The notes beneath the pieces were generated by a model that saw only the letters and a list, made by a program, of their open reading frames with translations, was not told the DNA's origin and made no database searches. From NCBI RefSeq assembly GCF_014647515.1, contig NZ_BMPI01000041.1, forward strand, positions 37,533 to 101,532: a stretch of 64,000 bases of DNA, in the 5' to 3' direction. The first letter of the stretch is position 1. Every line of letters starts with the position of its first letter. This document shows positions 8,129 through 17,092 of this stretch, one piece after another. The translations under genes and the position numbers were made by a program. This DNA is from Dactylosporangium sucinum. Its GTDB lineage: Bacteria; Actinomycetota; Actinomycetes; Mycobacteriales; Micromonosporaceae.

Positions 8129-8971
8129 CTACGCCTTCCGCGCCACGCCTCCGTAGACCGCGACCTGGGTGTCGGTGGCGTCGGGGTTGACGTCGGCGTC
8201 CGGGCGCCACTTCGTGACGATCGGCAGGCCCGGCTCGACCAGCTCCAGGCCGGTGAAGAAGCGGGCGATGTCGTCGTGCGGGCGCACCTGCATGGTCACG
8301 CCCTGCTTCGCGTAGATCGCCGCGACCCGGTCCCACGCGGCCGCGTCGAAGTCGCCCGTCAGGTGCGTCAGCGTGAGGAAGCTGCCCGACGGCAGCGCGT
8401 CGACGAGCCGCTGCACGATCTCGTACGGCTTGTCGGCGTCGCCCACGAAGTGCATGATCGCGATGAGCAGCAGCGCGACCGGCTGGTTGAAGTCGATGAC
8501 CTCGCGCAGCTCGGGCGCGTTGAGGATGCGGTCGACGTCGCGCAGGTCGGCGTCGATGTACTCGGTCCGGCCCTCGGGCTTGCTCGTCAGCAGCGCCCGC
8601 GCGTGCGCCAGCACGATCGGGTCGTTGTCCACGTAGACGATTCGCGAGTCGGGCGCGATGCCCTGGGCGACCTCGTGCACGTTGGGTGAGGTCGGGATGC
8701 CGGTCCCGATGTCGAGGAACTGGCGGATGCCCTGCTCGGCCGCCAGATACTCGACCGCGCGGCGCAGGAAGTTGCGGTTCTCGCGCGGAGGGATCCGGCT
8801 GTTGGGGTTGGCCTTGAGGCCGGCCTCGGCGGCCGTCCGGTCGGCCGGGAAGTTGTCCTTGCCGCCGAGCAGGTAGTCGTAGACCCGGGCCGGGTGGGGC
8901 CGGTCGGTCTGCAGGTCGACCGGTTGCTTGGTCGCGTCGGGCTTGGGCTTCATCCAGTCGGCGCCTGACAT
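8129..8971 (-). CDS. SAM-dependent methyltransferase, DUF574 type
   Basis: A 280-residue protein of the actinobacterial DUF574 (Methyltransf_19) family, very abundant in Streptomyces and Micromonosporaceae, with unknown substrates. Hallmarks seen: the N-terminal RPHPARVYDYLLGGKDNFPADR region (split here as PHPARVYDYLLGGKDNF), FLDIGTGIPTSPNVHEVAQ as the SAM-binding motif I, VYVDNDPIVLAHA as motif II with the acidic residue, and a later LLLIAIMHFV strand. I start it at the ATG at 8971 (MSGADWMKPKPD); the open frame continues upstream to 9025, but the extension is basic and non-conserved in style. It is not tightly linked to either neighbour. Family assignment is firm; biological role is not known. 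Confidence 0.92.
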   Translation of the reverse strand: MSGADWMKPKPDATKQPVDLQTDRPHPARVYDYLLGGKDNFPADRTAAEAGLKANPNSRIPPRENRNFLRRAVEYLAAEQGIRQFLDIGTGIPTSPNVHEVAQGIAPDSRIVYVDNDPIVLAHARALLTSKPEGRTEYIDADLRDVDRILNAPELREVIDFNQPVALLLIAIMHFVGDADKPYEIVQRLVDALPSGSFLTLTHLTGDFDAAAWDRVAAIYAKQGVTMQVRPHDDIARFFTGLELVEPGLPIVTKWRPDADVNPDATDTQVAVYGGVARKA

Positions 8972-9040
8972 GTCCGCTCTCCGCACGTGTGATCGGCTTA
9001 TGTATCCCCGTCCGGCTCGGATCATATGCCGGGAACCCCG

Positions 9041-9817
9041 CTAACCGAGAGTGGCCGAATCGCCGATCGTCAGCGTGACCCGGTCGCCCGGCTGCACGGT
9101 GAGCCGCTCGGCGGCGCTGCCCTGGTTCACGGCCACGGCCAGGTAGCCGGCGGAGTCGACGAAGACGACCAGCTCACCGGGCTCTACGGCGCCGAACGTG
9201 CTTCTGCTGCGGGCCGCTTGCCCGTCGACCGCGGTGATTTTGACGTTTCCCGTGGCCGCGAGCTGCACGTTGCCGAACCGGTCCACGGTCAGCACCTCGG
9301 CGACGATCGTGGTTCGCGTCTGCTCGACGTGCGGCGGCCGCGGTCGTATCACGTCGTCGATCTCTTCGCCGGCGGCGCTCAGGTCGTCGCCACGGGCCAG
9401 GCGGGCGGCCACGGGCGCGAAGACGTCCCTGCCGTGGAAGGTGTGCGACACGGTACCGCCGAACCACCGCCTGTTGGTGAGATGTACTGCGCTCGATATG
9501 CCGCCCAGCGCCTCGGCCGCCGGGACCAACAGGCCGTTGTCGGGGCCGACGAGCAGGTGACCGCTCGCCGTCCGGATCGCGATCGGCCGGCGCTGCGTGC
9601 CGACGCCCGGGTCGACGACCGCGAGGTGCACCGACGTGGGCAGCGACGGCACCGTCTGGGCGAGCACGAGCGAGGCCCTCCTGACGTCGCCCGGCGGGAT
9701 CAGGTGCGTCACGTCGATGATCCGCGCCTCGGGCGCGATCTGTGCGATGACACCGTGACAGGCGGCGACGAACCCGTCCTCGAGCCCGTAGTCGGTGGTG
9801 AACGAGATCCATGGCAC
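9041..9817 (-). CDS. SAM hydrolase / hydroxide adenosyltransferase (DUF62 family)
   Basis: A 258-residue member of the DUF62 family, which splits S-adenosylmethionine with water to adenosine and methionine and is related to bacterial fluorinase. Family motifs are visible: FTTDYG at residues 5-10, IDVTHLIPPGD, VDPGVGT, GPDNGLL and HGRDVFAPVAARLA, followed by a smaller C-terminal beta domain. Start is the GTG at 9817; the open frame runs further to 10177 but that part lies over the divergent gene and is its shadow. The next gene starts at 9842 in the opposite direction, leaving only 24 bases between starts, so the two must share overlapping promoters lying inside coding sequence, or be leaderless. 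Confidence 0.92.
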   Translation of the reverse strand: MPWISFTTDYGLEDGFVAACHGVIAQIAPEARIIDVTHLIPPGDVRRASLVLAQTVPSLPTSVHLAVVDPGVGTQRRPIAIRTASGHLLVGPDNGLLVPAAEALGGISSAVHLTNRRWFGGTVSHTFHGRDVFAPVAARLARGDDLSAAGEEIDDVIRPRPPHVEQTRTTIVAEVLTVDRFGNVQLAATGNVKITAVDGQAARSRSTFGAVEPGELVVFVDSAGYLAVAVNQGSAAERLTVQPGDRVTLTIGDSATLG

Positions 9818-9841
9818 GGCCCCCACGATAGTGTCGGACTC

Positions 9842-10780
9842 ATGCGGCTTTGCGTGTTCACCGAACCCCAGCAGGGTGCCAGCTACGAGGACCAGCTCGC
9901 CATCGCCCAGCGGGCCGAGGCGCTCGGCTTCGAGGCGTTCTTCCGTTCCGACCACTACGTCTCGATGGGCGGCACCGGCCTGCCCGGCCCGACCGACTCG
10001 TGGGTCACGCTGGGTGCGCTCGCCCGCGAGACGTCGACGATCCGGCTCGGCACGCTCGTCACCTCGGCGACGTTCCGCTACCCGGGCCCGCTGGCGGTCG
10101 CGATCGCCCAGGTCGACGCGATGAGCAACGGCCGGGTCGAGGTCGGCTTGGGCGCGGGCTGGTTCGAGGTCGAACACACCGCGTACGGCATTCCGTTCCC
10201 ACCCGTCGGCGAGCGCTTCGACCGCCTGTCCGAGCAGTTGGCGATCCTGACCGGCCTGTGGTCGACGCCGCCGGGCTCGACGTTCTCCTTCGAGGGCCGG
10301 TACTACGACATCGTGGACTCCCCGGCCCTCCCCAAGCCGGTCCAGCAGCCCGGCCCGCCGGTGATCATCGGCGGCAAGGGCCCGCGCCGCACGCCGCAGC
10401 TCGCGGCCCGCTACGGCGACGAGTTCAACGTCCCGTTCTCGACGCTGGCCGACACCGACGCCGCCTACAAGCGCGTCGTGGCGGCCATCGAGGAAGAAGG
10501 CCGCGACGGCCGCGCCCCGATCGTCTTCTCGTTCGCCCAGACCATCATCTGCGGCGAGAACGAGCCGGAGATCCGCCGCCGCGCCGAGGCGGTCGGCCTG
10601 GACCCGAACGGCCCCCGCGAGCGAGGCGGCCAGATCTACGGCACCCCGTCCCAGGTGGCCGAGCAGCTGAACGAGTTCGCCAAGGCGGGTGCCTCACGCG
10701 CCTTCCTGCAGCTCCTCGACATGCGCGACCTGGACCACTTGGAGCTGATCGCGGCCGAGGTGGCCCCGCTCCTCCCGTAG
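9842..10780 (+). CDS. LLM-class F420-dependent oxidoreductase
   Basis: A 312-residue bacterial-luciferase-like protein of the F420-dependent class. It starts with MRLCVFTEPQQGASY, carries SDHYVSMGG and GLGAGWFEVEHTAYGIPFP in the cofactor-binding barrel, and PVIIGGKGPRRTPQLAARYGDEFN as the typical phosphate-binding and substrate-side region. These features fit the actinobacterial TIGR03560-like group that uses coenzyme F420 rather than FMN, although the cofactor is inferred from lineage. The ATG at 9842 is chosen because the upstream extension overlaps the divergent SAM hydrolase gene. It ends 158 bases before the convergent lhr gene; tandem DNA repeats fill that spacer. Confidence 0.92.
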   Translation: MRLCVFTEPQQGASYEDQLAIAQRAEALGFEAFFRSDHYVSMGGTGLPGPTDSWVTLGALARETSTIRLGTLVTSATFRYPGPLAVAIAQVDAMSNGRVEVGLGAGWFEVEHTAYGIPFPPVGERFDRLSEQLAILTGLWSTPPGSTFSFEGRYYDIVDSPALPKPVQQPGPPVIIGGKGPRRTPQLAARYGDEFNVPFSTLADTDAAYKRVVAAIEEEGRDGRAPIVFSFAQTIICGENEPEIRRRAEAVGLDPNGPRERGGQIYGTPSQVAEQLNEFAKAGASRAFLQLLDMRDLDHLELIAAEVAPLLP

Positions 10781-10842
10781 GCGCTTCCGCGATCGGTGGG
10801 GACAACTGACGGCGGTTCCCACCGAACCCGCGCTCGGCTGAC

Positions 10843-10925
10843 GGTGGCCTGGGCCGGCCGGTGGCCTGGGCCAGCCGGCGTCTCTTCGGCCGGCGTCTCT
10901 TCGGCTGGCGTCTCTTCGGCTGGCG
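10843..10925. repeat. Two adjacent tandem repeats in the oxidoreductase-lhr spacer
   Basis: Two copies of a 17-base unit, GGTGGCCTGGGCCGGCC and a one-mismatch variant, occupy 10843-10876. They run into about three and a half copies of a 15-base unit, GCCGGCGTCTCTTCG, at 10874-10925. The copies differ by single bases only. The block lies just past the stop of lhr, in the spacer between two convergent genes. Both unit types are short enough to vary by replication slippage. No coding role is likely, although a multiple-of-three unit keeps a shadow frame open. Confidence 0.85.
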
Positions 10926-10938
10926 GTGGTCGGTGTCG

Positions 10939-13900
10939 TCAGCCGCGGAGGCGGAGTCCCCGCGGCGTGCTGCGGAAGCCGGCCGCGGACAGCGCGTCGC
11001 GTAACGGGGAGGCCAGGATCGACTCCCCGTCCGCGCGTTCGACGGACAGCGCCCCGAGGGCACCGGCGTGGACGGCGTCGGCGAGGGCCTTGGCCGCGAG
11101 GGCGAGCAGGTCGGCATCGTCGACGTACGACAGGAGGGTCCGGCCGCCCCGCTCCACGTACAGCACGAGATCGCCGCCCACGGTCACGACCAGTGCGCCC
11201 GCCTTCCGCCCGGCCCGGTGACCGGAGCGCTCGCCGTCGCCGGCGTCGACGACGCGGTCGGGCCAGGGGAGGGCCGCCCCATACGGATTCGCGGGATCCG
11301 TGGCCGCCAGCACCAGCGAGTCGCGGCTCTCGGTGCCGCCCCGCAGCCGGTCGACGGCGCCCGGCAACGCGAACTGGGCGGCGCCCAGCCCCTCGACGAA
11401 ATACCCCCGCCGCGCCGCCCCGCGCTCCTCCATCGCCGCGAGCACCGGATAGACACCGGCGAACGCGCCGGGCAGGTCCTCGGCCATGACCGCCCCGCGC
11501 GTGACGACGCCGTGCCGGTCGAGCAGCAGCTCGGCGTTGGCGGTCGCGCGCCGGGTCGGGTCGAGGTCGCGGTCGGGCAGGCGGTGCCAGCGCCCGGCCG
11601 CGGTGGGCGGGCCGGTCCGCGCGACCGCGAGCGACGCGCGGACCATCGCCGATCCCGGCCGCCGGTAGCGGGAGCGCGGCGCCGACGGCCGCGACCGGTG
11701 CGCGCCGCCCCCGCCGAGCTTCGCCCGCAGCGGCGCCAGCGTGTCGTTGGAGATCCGACCGGCCCACACGAGGTCCCACAGCGCCGCGACGAGATCCGCC
11801 TCCGAGAAAGTCCCGGCCGCTCGCGCGATCCCGCCCGCCGGGGCCTGGTCGTCGGTCCGTCCAGCGACCCGGTCATCGGATCGGCCTACGGCCCGGCCAC
11901 GGGTCCCGTCTGGACTGTCTGCCCCGGCTCTTCCCGTTGCGGCGCTTTCGGTTGCGGCTCTTCCCGCTCCGGCGCCGTTGCCGGTCCTGGCCCGGGCCTC
12001 AGCTCGGCCGCCGGTCACGCTCGGACCCTCGGCCCCCGCTCGGCCGCCGGTCCCGGTCGGACCTTCGGCCCCCGCTCGGCCATCGGTGCCGGCCGGGCCG
12101 GGTTGTCCGTGCCCGTTGAGCGGCGCGATGGGGTCCGTCGGGCGAGTGGTGGCGAGGATCTCGGCGACGCGGTCGGCGAGGGTGCGCAGGAACAGGGCCT
12201 GGCCGCCCTCCAGGGCGGTCAGGATGGCGTCGTGGAGGGGGCCGCCGACGTCGGTCGGCGGTGGGAGCAGGAGCGGGGCGGTGTCGGCGAACGCCAGGCT
12301 GAGCCAGCCGTCGTGCTCGCCGATGGCGCCGGCACCGGCCCAGACCAGGTCGCCGGAGGCGCACAGCTCGTCGAGATACGCCGGGGTGTAGTCGGCGACG
12401 CGGGCCGGCAGGATCAGGCGCTCCAGCGCGGACGCCGGCATGGCGACGCCCTGGAGCTGCTCGATGGCCGACGCGACGGCGTCGACGCCGCGGGCCCGCG
12501 AGGCGCCGATGTGGTGCCACTGCGGCAGGAAGCGGGCGAGCGCGCGGGGCGGCACGGGCTCGATCTCGCGGCGCAGGGCGGCGAGCGAGCGACGGCGCAG
12601 CAGACGGAGGATCTCGGCTTCACACCACTCGGTGCCGGCGCCGCCCGGCGAGAACTCGCCCGACACCACCGAGGCGAGGCGGCGCAGCGCCTGCTCGACG
12701 ACGAACACCCCGAGTCCGAACCGCGCCGCGCAGGTCATCGCCAGGAACGGCCCGTGCGTGCGCGCATAGCGGGAGACCAGGTCGCCGAGCGGGTCGGCGA
12801 CCGGCTCCAGATAGGCGGCCGGCAGGCCGACCGGCAGCGCCACGCCGAGCGCGTCGCGGAACCGGCCGGCGTCCTCGACCGAGATCCAGCGCGCCTCGCC
12901 CGCGACCCGCACCTGGATCGCCCGCCGCCGGGCGGCGAGCTCGACGGCCCAGGCCGGGTCGGCGCCGCGCTCGGTCAGCTCGGCGTCGGACAGGTCGCCG
13001 AGCACGCGCAGCATCTCGGCCACGTCCTCGGCGTCGCGCGGGGTGCGCTGGGCGCCGAGCCACTGCAGGCTTCGCTCGGTCTCGGTGACCACGTCGGGGT
13101 CGAGCAGCTCGCGCAGCTCCACCCGGCCGAGCAGCTCGGCGAGCAGCGTCGGGTCGAGCGCGAGCGCGGCGGCCCGCCGCTCGGCCAGCGGCGCGTCGCC
13201 CTCGTAGAGGAACGCCCCGACGTAGCCGAACAGCAGCGACCGGGCGAACGGCGACGGCCGCTGCGTCTCGACCTCGACCAGGCGCAGCTTGCGGCCGGCG
13301 ATGTCGCGCATGACGCCGACGAGGCCGGCGACGTCGAACACGTCCTGCAGGCACTCGCGGGCGGCCTCCAGCGTGATCGGGAAGTCGGCGTAGTCCCGGG
13401 CCACGTCGAGCAGCTGGGCCGAGCGCTGACGCTGCTGCCAGAGCGGCTGGCGGCGGCGCGGGTCGCGGCGGGGCAGCAGCAGCGCGCGGGCCGCGCACTC
13501 GCGGAACCGGGCGGCGAACATCGCCGACGTGCCGACCGTCTCCTCGACGATGCCGGCGATCTCGTCGGGGTCGAACGCCACCAGGTCGGCCCCGGGCGGC
13601 TCGTCGACCACGTCGGGGAGCCGGACCACGATGCCGTCGTCGCTCGGCATCACCTGACCGTCGACGCCATACCGCTCGTTGAGCCGCCGCCCGATCGCCA
13701 GCGCCCACGGGGCGTTGACCCGCGCGCCGAGGACACAGTGGACGGTCAGCCGCCAGTCGCCGAGCTCGTCGCGGAACCGCTCCACCAGCACGGTGCGGTC
13801 GTCGGGCAGGTGCCGGGTCGCCTCGCGCTGCTCCCGCAGATAGGCCAGGAGGTTGTCGGCGGCCCAGTCGTCCAGCCCGCCGGTGCGCAGGTGGGCGCGG

Positions 13901-15789
13901 GCCGCCTCGTCGCCCGACTTCACGAACCCGCGCAGCCGCGCGCCGATCGCCCGGCCCAGCTCGACGGGCCGGCCGGGGGAGTCGCCCTTCCAGAACGGCA
14001 TCTTGGCGGCGGCGCCGGGCGCCGGGGAGACCAGCACGCGGTCGGGCGTGATGTCCTCGATGCGCCACGAGGTGGAGCCGAGCAGGAAGACGTCGCCGAC
14101 GCGTGACTCGTAGACCATCTCCTCGTCGAGCTCACCCACCCGCGCCGCCTTCTCGGCGCCGGCCAGGAACACGCCGAACAGGCCGCGGTCGGGGATCGTC
14201 CCGCCGCTCGTCACGGCCAGCCGCTGGGCGCCCGGCCGCGCGGTGAGGACGCCCTCGGTGCGGTCCCAGACCACGCGCGGGCGCAGCTCGGCGAACGCCG
14301 TCGACGGATAGCGGCCGGCGAGCATGTCGAGCACCGCGAACAGCGCCGACTCGGGCAGGTCGGCGAAGACCGCGGTGCGGCGGAGGAGCGCCGCCAGCTC
14401 GTCGACGTGCCAGGGCTCCATCGCCACCATCGCGATGATCTGCTGGGCCAGCACGTCGAGCGGGTTGCGCGGATAACGCAGCTCCTCGATGCCGCCCTCG
14501 ACCATCCGCTCGGCCACGACCGCGCACGAGACCAGGTCGCCCCGGTGCTTGGGGAACACCACGCCGCGGGAGACGGCGCCGACCTGGTGCCCGGCCCGGC
14601 CGACCCGCTGCAGGCCGGCCGCGACGCTCGGCGGCGCCTCGATCTGCACCACCAGGTCGACCGAGCCCATGTCGATGCCGAGCTCCAGGCTGGAGGTGGC
14701 GACCACGGCGGGCAGCTGCCCGGACTTGAGCGCCTCCTCGATGTGCTTGCGCTCCTCGCGGGACACGCTGCCGTGGTGTGCGCGGGCGACGACGGGCGGC
14801 GCCCCGTTGGCGGTGCCGGCCTGGGCCATCATCTCGGCCGGCGTGCGCGCCTGGTCGGGCTGCGGCACCCCGGCCCGCGCGCCGGCGAGCTCGTTGATCC
14901 GCGCGCAGAGCCGCTCGGCGCCGCGCCGCGAGTTGGTGAACACGATCGTCGACCGGTGCGCCTCGATGAGGTCGAGCACCCGCTCCTCGACCGCGGGCCA
15001 GATCGATGCCTGCCGCGGCCCGTCCTCGTCGTCGTCGCCGTTGAACGCCTCGCCGAGCGCGGTCATGTCCTCGACCGGCACCTGGACCTCGACCTCGATG
15101 GTCTTGGCCGTGGGCGGCTGGACGATCTCGACCGGCGCGGCGCCGCCGAGGAACCGGGCGGTCTCGTCGATCGGCCGCACGGTCGCCGACAGGCCGACCC
15201 GCTGGGCGGGCCGCTCCAGCAGGGCGTCGAGCCGCTCCAACGACAGCGCCAGGTGCGCGCCGCGCTTGGTGGCGCACACGGCGTGCACCTCGTCGATGAT
15301 CACCGTCTCGACGCCGCGCAGCGACTCCCGGGCCTGCGACGTGAGCAGCAGATAGAGCGACTCCGGCGTGGTGATCAGAATGTCGGGCGGGGTGCGGGTG
15401 AACGCGCGCCGCTCGTCGGCCGGGGTGTCGCCCGTGCGCATCGCCACCCGGATGTCCGGCGGCTCCAGCCCGAGCCGGGCGGCGGCCTGCCGGATGCCGG
15501 TCAGCGGGGCGCGCAGGTTGCGCTCGACGTCGACCGCGAGGGCCTTCAGCGGGCTGACATAGAGCACGCGGCAGCGTTTGGCCGGGTCGGCCGGCGGGTG
15601 CGCGGCGAGCTGGTCGAGGGACCACAGGAACGCCGCGAGGGTCTTGCCGGAGCCGGTCGGCGCCACGACGAGCGCGTGCCGGCCGGCGGAGATCGCCTTC
15701 CACGCCCCCGCCTGTGCCGCGGTCGGCGCCGCGAACGCGGCGCGGAACCACTCGCGCGTCGCTGCCCCGAACCCACCGAGCTCCTTCAT
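10939..15789 (-). CDS. lhr: Large ATP-dependent helicase Lhr
   Basis: A 1616-residue superfamily 2 helicase of the long Lhr type found in actinobacteria, which moves 3' to 5' on single-stranded DNA and unwinds RNA:DNA hybrids. Seen in order: a Q-motif-like N-terminus, Walker A APTGSGKT near residue 45, DEVH Walker B (VIIDEVHAVC) near 165, SATV motif III, a second RecA-like domain with TSSLELGIDMG and QRVGRAGH motifs, then the Lhr-specific winged-helix and C-terminal regions. I start at the ATG at 15789 (MKELGGFG). An Ala/Gly/Arg-rich insertion of about 90 residues (roughly 1221-1314) interrupts the C-terminal half and includes 12-residue repeats; homologues I know of lack anything so long here. 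It ends against a repeat-filled spacer. A DNA repair role is known for mycobacterial Lhr. Confidence 0.95.
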   Translation of the reverse strand: MKELGGFGAATREWFRAAFAAPTAAQAGAWKAISAGRHALVVAPTGSGKTLAAFLWSLDQLAAHPPADPAKRCRVLYVSPLKALAVDVERNLRAPLTGIRQAAARLGLEPPDIRVAMRTGDTPADERRAFTRTPPDILITTPESLYLLLTSQARESLRGVETVIIDEVHAVCATKRGAHLALSLERLDALLERPAQRVGLSATVRPIDETARFLGGAAPVEIVQPPTAKTIEVEVQVPVEDMTALGEAFNGDDDEDGPRQASIWPAVEERVLDLIEAHRSTIVFTNSRRGAERLCARINELAGARAGVPQPDQARTPAEMMAQAGTANGAPPVVARAHHGSVSREERKHIEEALKSGQLPAVVATSSLELGIDMGSVDLVVQIEAPPSVAAGLQRVGRAGHQVGAVSRGVVFPKHRGDLVSCAVVAERMVEGGIEELRYPRNPLDVLAQQIIAMVAMEPWHVDELAALLRRTAVFADLPESALFAVLDMLAGRYPSTAFAELRPRVVWDRTEGVLTARPGAQRLAVTSGGTIPDRGLFGVFLAGAEKAARVGELDEEMVYESRVGDVFLLGSTSWRIEDITPDRVLVSPAPGAAAKMPFWKGDSPGRPVELGRAIGARLRGFVKSGDEAARAHLRTGGLDDWAADNLLAYLREQREATRHLPDDRTVLVERFRDELGDWRLTVHCVLGARVNAPWALAIGRRLNERYGVDGQVMPSDDGIVVRLPDVVDEPPGADLVAFDPDEIAGIVEETVGTSAMFAARFRECAARALLLPRRDPRRRQPLWQQRQRSAQLLDVARDYADFPITLEAARECLQDVFDVAGLVGVMRDIAGRKLRLVEVETQRPSPFARSLLFGYVGAFLYEGDAPLAERRAAALALDPTLLAELLGRVELRELLDPDVVTETERSLQWLGAQRTPRDAEDVAEMLRVLGDLSDAELTERGADPAWAVELAARRRAIQVRVAGEARWISVEDAGRFRDALGVALPVGLPAAYLEPVADPLGDLVSRYARTHGPFLAMTCAARFGLGVFVVEQALRRLASVVSGEFSPGGAGTEWCEAEILRLLRRRSLAALRREIEPVPPRALARFLPQWHHIGASRARGVDAVASAIEQLQGVAMPASALERLILPARVADYTPAYLDELCASGDLVWAGAGAIGEHDGWLSLAFADTAPLLLPPPTDVGGPLHDAILTALEGGQALFLRTLADRVAEILATTRPTDPIAPLNGHGQPGPAGTDGRAGAEGPTGTGGRAGAEGPSVTGGRAEARARTGNGAGAGRAATESAATGRAGADSPDGTRGRAVGRSDDRVAGRTDDQAPAGGIARAAGTFSEADLVAALWDLVWAGRISNDTLAPLRAKLGGGGAHRSRPSAPRSRYRRPGSAMVRASLAVARTGPPTAAGRWHRLPDRDLDPTRRATANAELLLDRHGVVTRGAVMAEDLPGAFAGVYPVLAAMEERGAARRGYFVEGLGAAQFALPGAVDRLRGGTESRDSLVLAATDPANPYGAALPWPDRVVDAGDGERSGHRAGRKAGALVVTVGGDLVLYVERGGRTLLSYVDDADLLALAAKALADAVHAGALGALSVERADGESILASPLRDALSAAGFRSTPRGLRLRG
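12002..12092. repeat. 36-base in-frame repeat inside lhr
   Basis: Two full copies and one partial copy of a 36-base unit (12002-12037, 12038-12073, 12074-12092) lie inside the low-complexity insertion of lhr. Read on the minus strand they encode 12-residue repeats of the form GRAGAEGPxxTG. Unit length is a multiple of three, so copy-number changes would keep the helicase frame open. The surrounding insertion has the same Ala/Gly/Arg/Asp bias, suggesting it grew by repeat expansion. Confidence 0.85.
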
Positions 15790-15853
15790 GCCACCCATCC
15801 TGCCTCGGGGGTACGACACTTTCCGAACCATCGGCCGATCGGATTATGGCTAT

Positions 15854-15882
15854 TTGCCCGAATTGAGGAGTTTGGCTAATGT
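15854..15882 (+). promoter_or_regulatory. Sigma-70-type promoter for the gene at 15969
   Basis: TTGCCC at 15854-15859 and TAATGT at 15877-15882 are separated by exactly 17 bases, and the local sequence is much more AT-rich than its surroundings. The predicted transcription start is near 15889, giving an 80-base leader to the GTG at 15969. The divergent lhr gene starts at 15789, so its promoter must lie in the same 180-base spacer. Confidence 0.55.
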
Positions 15883-15968
15883 GTGCGAATCCCCGCGCGG
15901 CGGCACGACGCCGCGAAGGGTGAACGTAGCCGCGCCCAGCGGGCGGGCAGGACGCACAGGAGTCGCCG

Positions 15969-16358
15969 GTGGCAGGACAGCGCACGATCGCCGCGCGGGC
16001 GGTCCGGCAGGAGTCCGACGTGCTGCTGCGGCAGCTGGACACGTACCTCGCGGCGCTGCGCTCCGGCCGCCCGGAGGCCGACGTCGACCACGCCGAGCGG
16101 GTCGCCGCCGCCCTGCGCCGCCTCATCGCCGAGACGTCCGGCGCCAGCGCCGTCGACCGGGCGCGCGTCCGCGCCGCCGTCCACTACTTCGTCTACCAGG
16201 GCCACCAGCGCCCGGCCCGCGGCGGCGCCCGCCTCACGCTGCTGACCGGTGGCCGCGCCGCGCCGGAGCGGCGCCGCAACGACCACCGCGTGGTCAACGA
16301 CCTGCTGCGCGAGCTCGGCCGCCCCGATCTCGTGGTGGCCGACCCGCCGTCCACCTGA
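15969..16358 (+). CDS. Small soluble protein, unknown function
   Basis: A 129-residue protein with a helical, Arg/Ala/Leu-rich N-terminal half and a basic C-terminal half containing RRRNDHRVVNDLLRELG. I do not recognise a family. The GTG start at 15969 follows a good candidate promoter (TTGCCC-17-TAATGT). Composition and third-position GC fit a real gene. There is no signal peptide and no membrane segment. It stands alone between divergent lhr and a convergent exporter gene, with a strong hairpin after its stop that could end transcription from both sides. Confidence 0.65.
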   Translation: MAGQRTIAARAVRQESDVLLRQLDTYLAALRSGRPEADVDHAERVAAALRRLIAETSGASAVDRARVRAAVHYFVYQGHQRPARGGARLTLLTGGRAAPERRRNDHRVVNDLLRELGRPDLVVADPPST

Positions 16359-16388
16359 CGCACCGAGCTTGCCTGGCCGGGCAGCGAA

Positions 16389-16422
16389 GGGGTCCCTCAC
16401 CGACCGCTGGTGAGGGACCCCC
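16389..16422. terminator. Bidirectional hairpin terminator
   Basis: A perfect 13-base stem, GGGGTCCCTCACC at 16389-16401 and its complement from 16409, with a 7-base loop. It sits between two convergent genes ending at 16358 and 16439. There is no T-run, which is common for terminators in very high-GC actinobacteria. Confidence 0.75.
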
Positions 16423-16438
16423 ATGCGTTCGCGCACTG

Positions 16439-17092
16439 TCAGGACAGGTTGGCCGTCGCGAGCTTCACGCTGAACGCCACGAACGCGCCGCCGACCGTCG
16501 CGCTCAGCCCGGCCGCCAGCTTGCGGCGCGACCGGAACTGGTCGGCGAGGTAGCGCCCGCCGAAGATCAGCACGGTGAGGTACAGCGCGGAAAGCACCTC
16601 GGCGATCACGCCGAGGATCGCGAAGCTCACCACCGGGTGCGGATAGGCCGGGTCGACGAACTGGATGAAGAACGAGACGAAGAACAGGATCGCCTTCGGG
16701 TTGAGCAGGCTGATCACCAGTGCGCGGCGCAACGGCCGGTCGGCCGGCGCCTCGGGCTGCGCGGCCACGGCCGCCGGCACCGCGGGCGGGCGGCGGAACC
16801 GCCGGACGGTGTCGATCACCAGCCGCAGGCCGATGTAGGCGAGGTAGACCGCGCCCGCGTACTTCACCAGGTTGAACAGCCACGGGTAGGTGTGCAGCAG
16901 GGAGGCCACGCCGCCGGCCGACAGCGTCATGAGCACCGCGTCGCCGAGCCACACGCCGGCCGCCGCCCGGTAGCCGTCGCGCACCCCGCGGCGGGCCGCG
17001 ACGGACAGCACGTAGATCGAGTTGGGCCCGGGCAGCAGCACGATCGCGGCCGTGCCGAGCACATAGGTCCAGGGATTGGTGACGCCGAGCAC
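16439..17092 (-). CDS. LysE-family amino-acid exporter (LeuE-like)
   Basis: A 217-residue inner-membrane exporter of the LysE/RhtB superfamily with about six hydrophobic segments. The N-terminal LPGPNSIYVLSVAARRGVRDGY matches the family signature PGP(N/D) followed by an RG turn, and GDAVLM follows in helix 2. Such proteins export amino acids or related compounds using the proton gradient. The substrate is unknown; Leu-type exporters are the closest by feel. Its GTG start directly abuts the TAA stop of the upstream PNPOx-GNAT gene (17093), so the two form an operon controlled from the 18.3 kb region, where a MocR regulator starts divergently. Confidence 0.9.
   Translation of the reverse strand: MLGVTNPWTYVLGTAAIVLLPGPNSIYVLSVAARRGVRDGYRAAAGVWLGDAVLMTLSAGGVASLLHTYPWLFNLVKYAGAVYLAYIGLRLVIDTVRRFRRPPAVPAAVAAQPEAPADRPLRRALVISLLNPKAILFFVSFFIQFVDPAYPHPVVSFAILGVIAEVLSALYLTVLIFGGRYLADQFRSRRKLAAGLSATVGGAFVAFSVKLATANLS

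Noticed and set aside
12002..12092. 36-base direct repeats considered as a CRISPR array
   Set aside because: Units are contiguous with no spacers, are in frame within lhr and encode a 12-residue protein repeat.
11068..14106. 1012-codon open frame opposite lhr
   Set aside because: A shadow of the lhr reading frame; composition is Gln/Arg/Ala/Val-biased, with no domain and no ribosome binding site.
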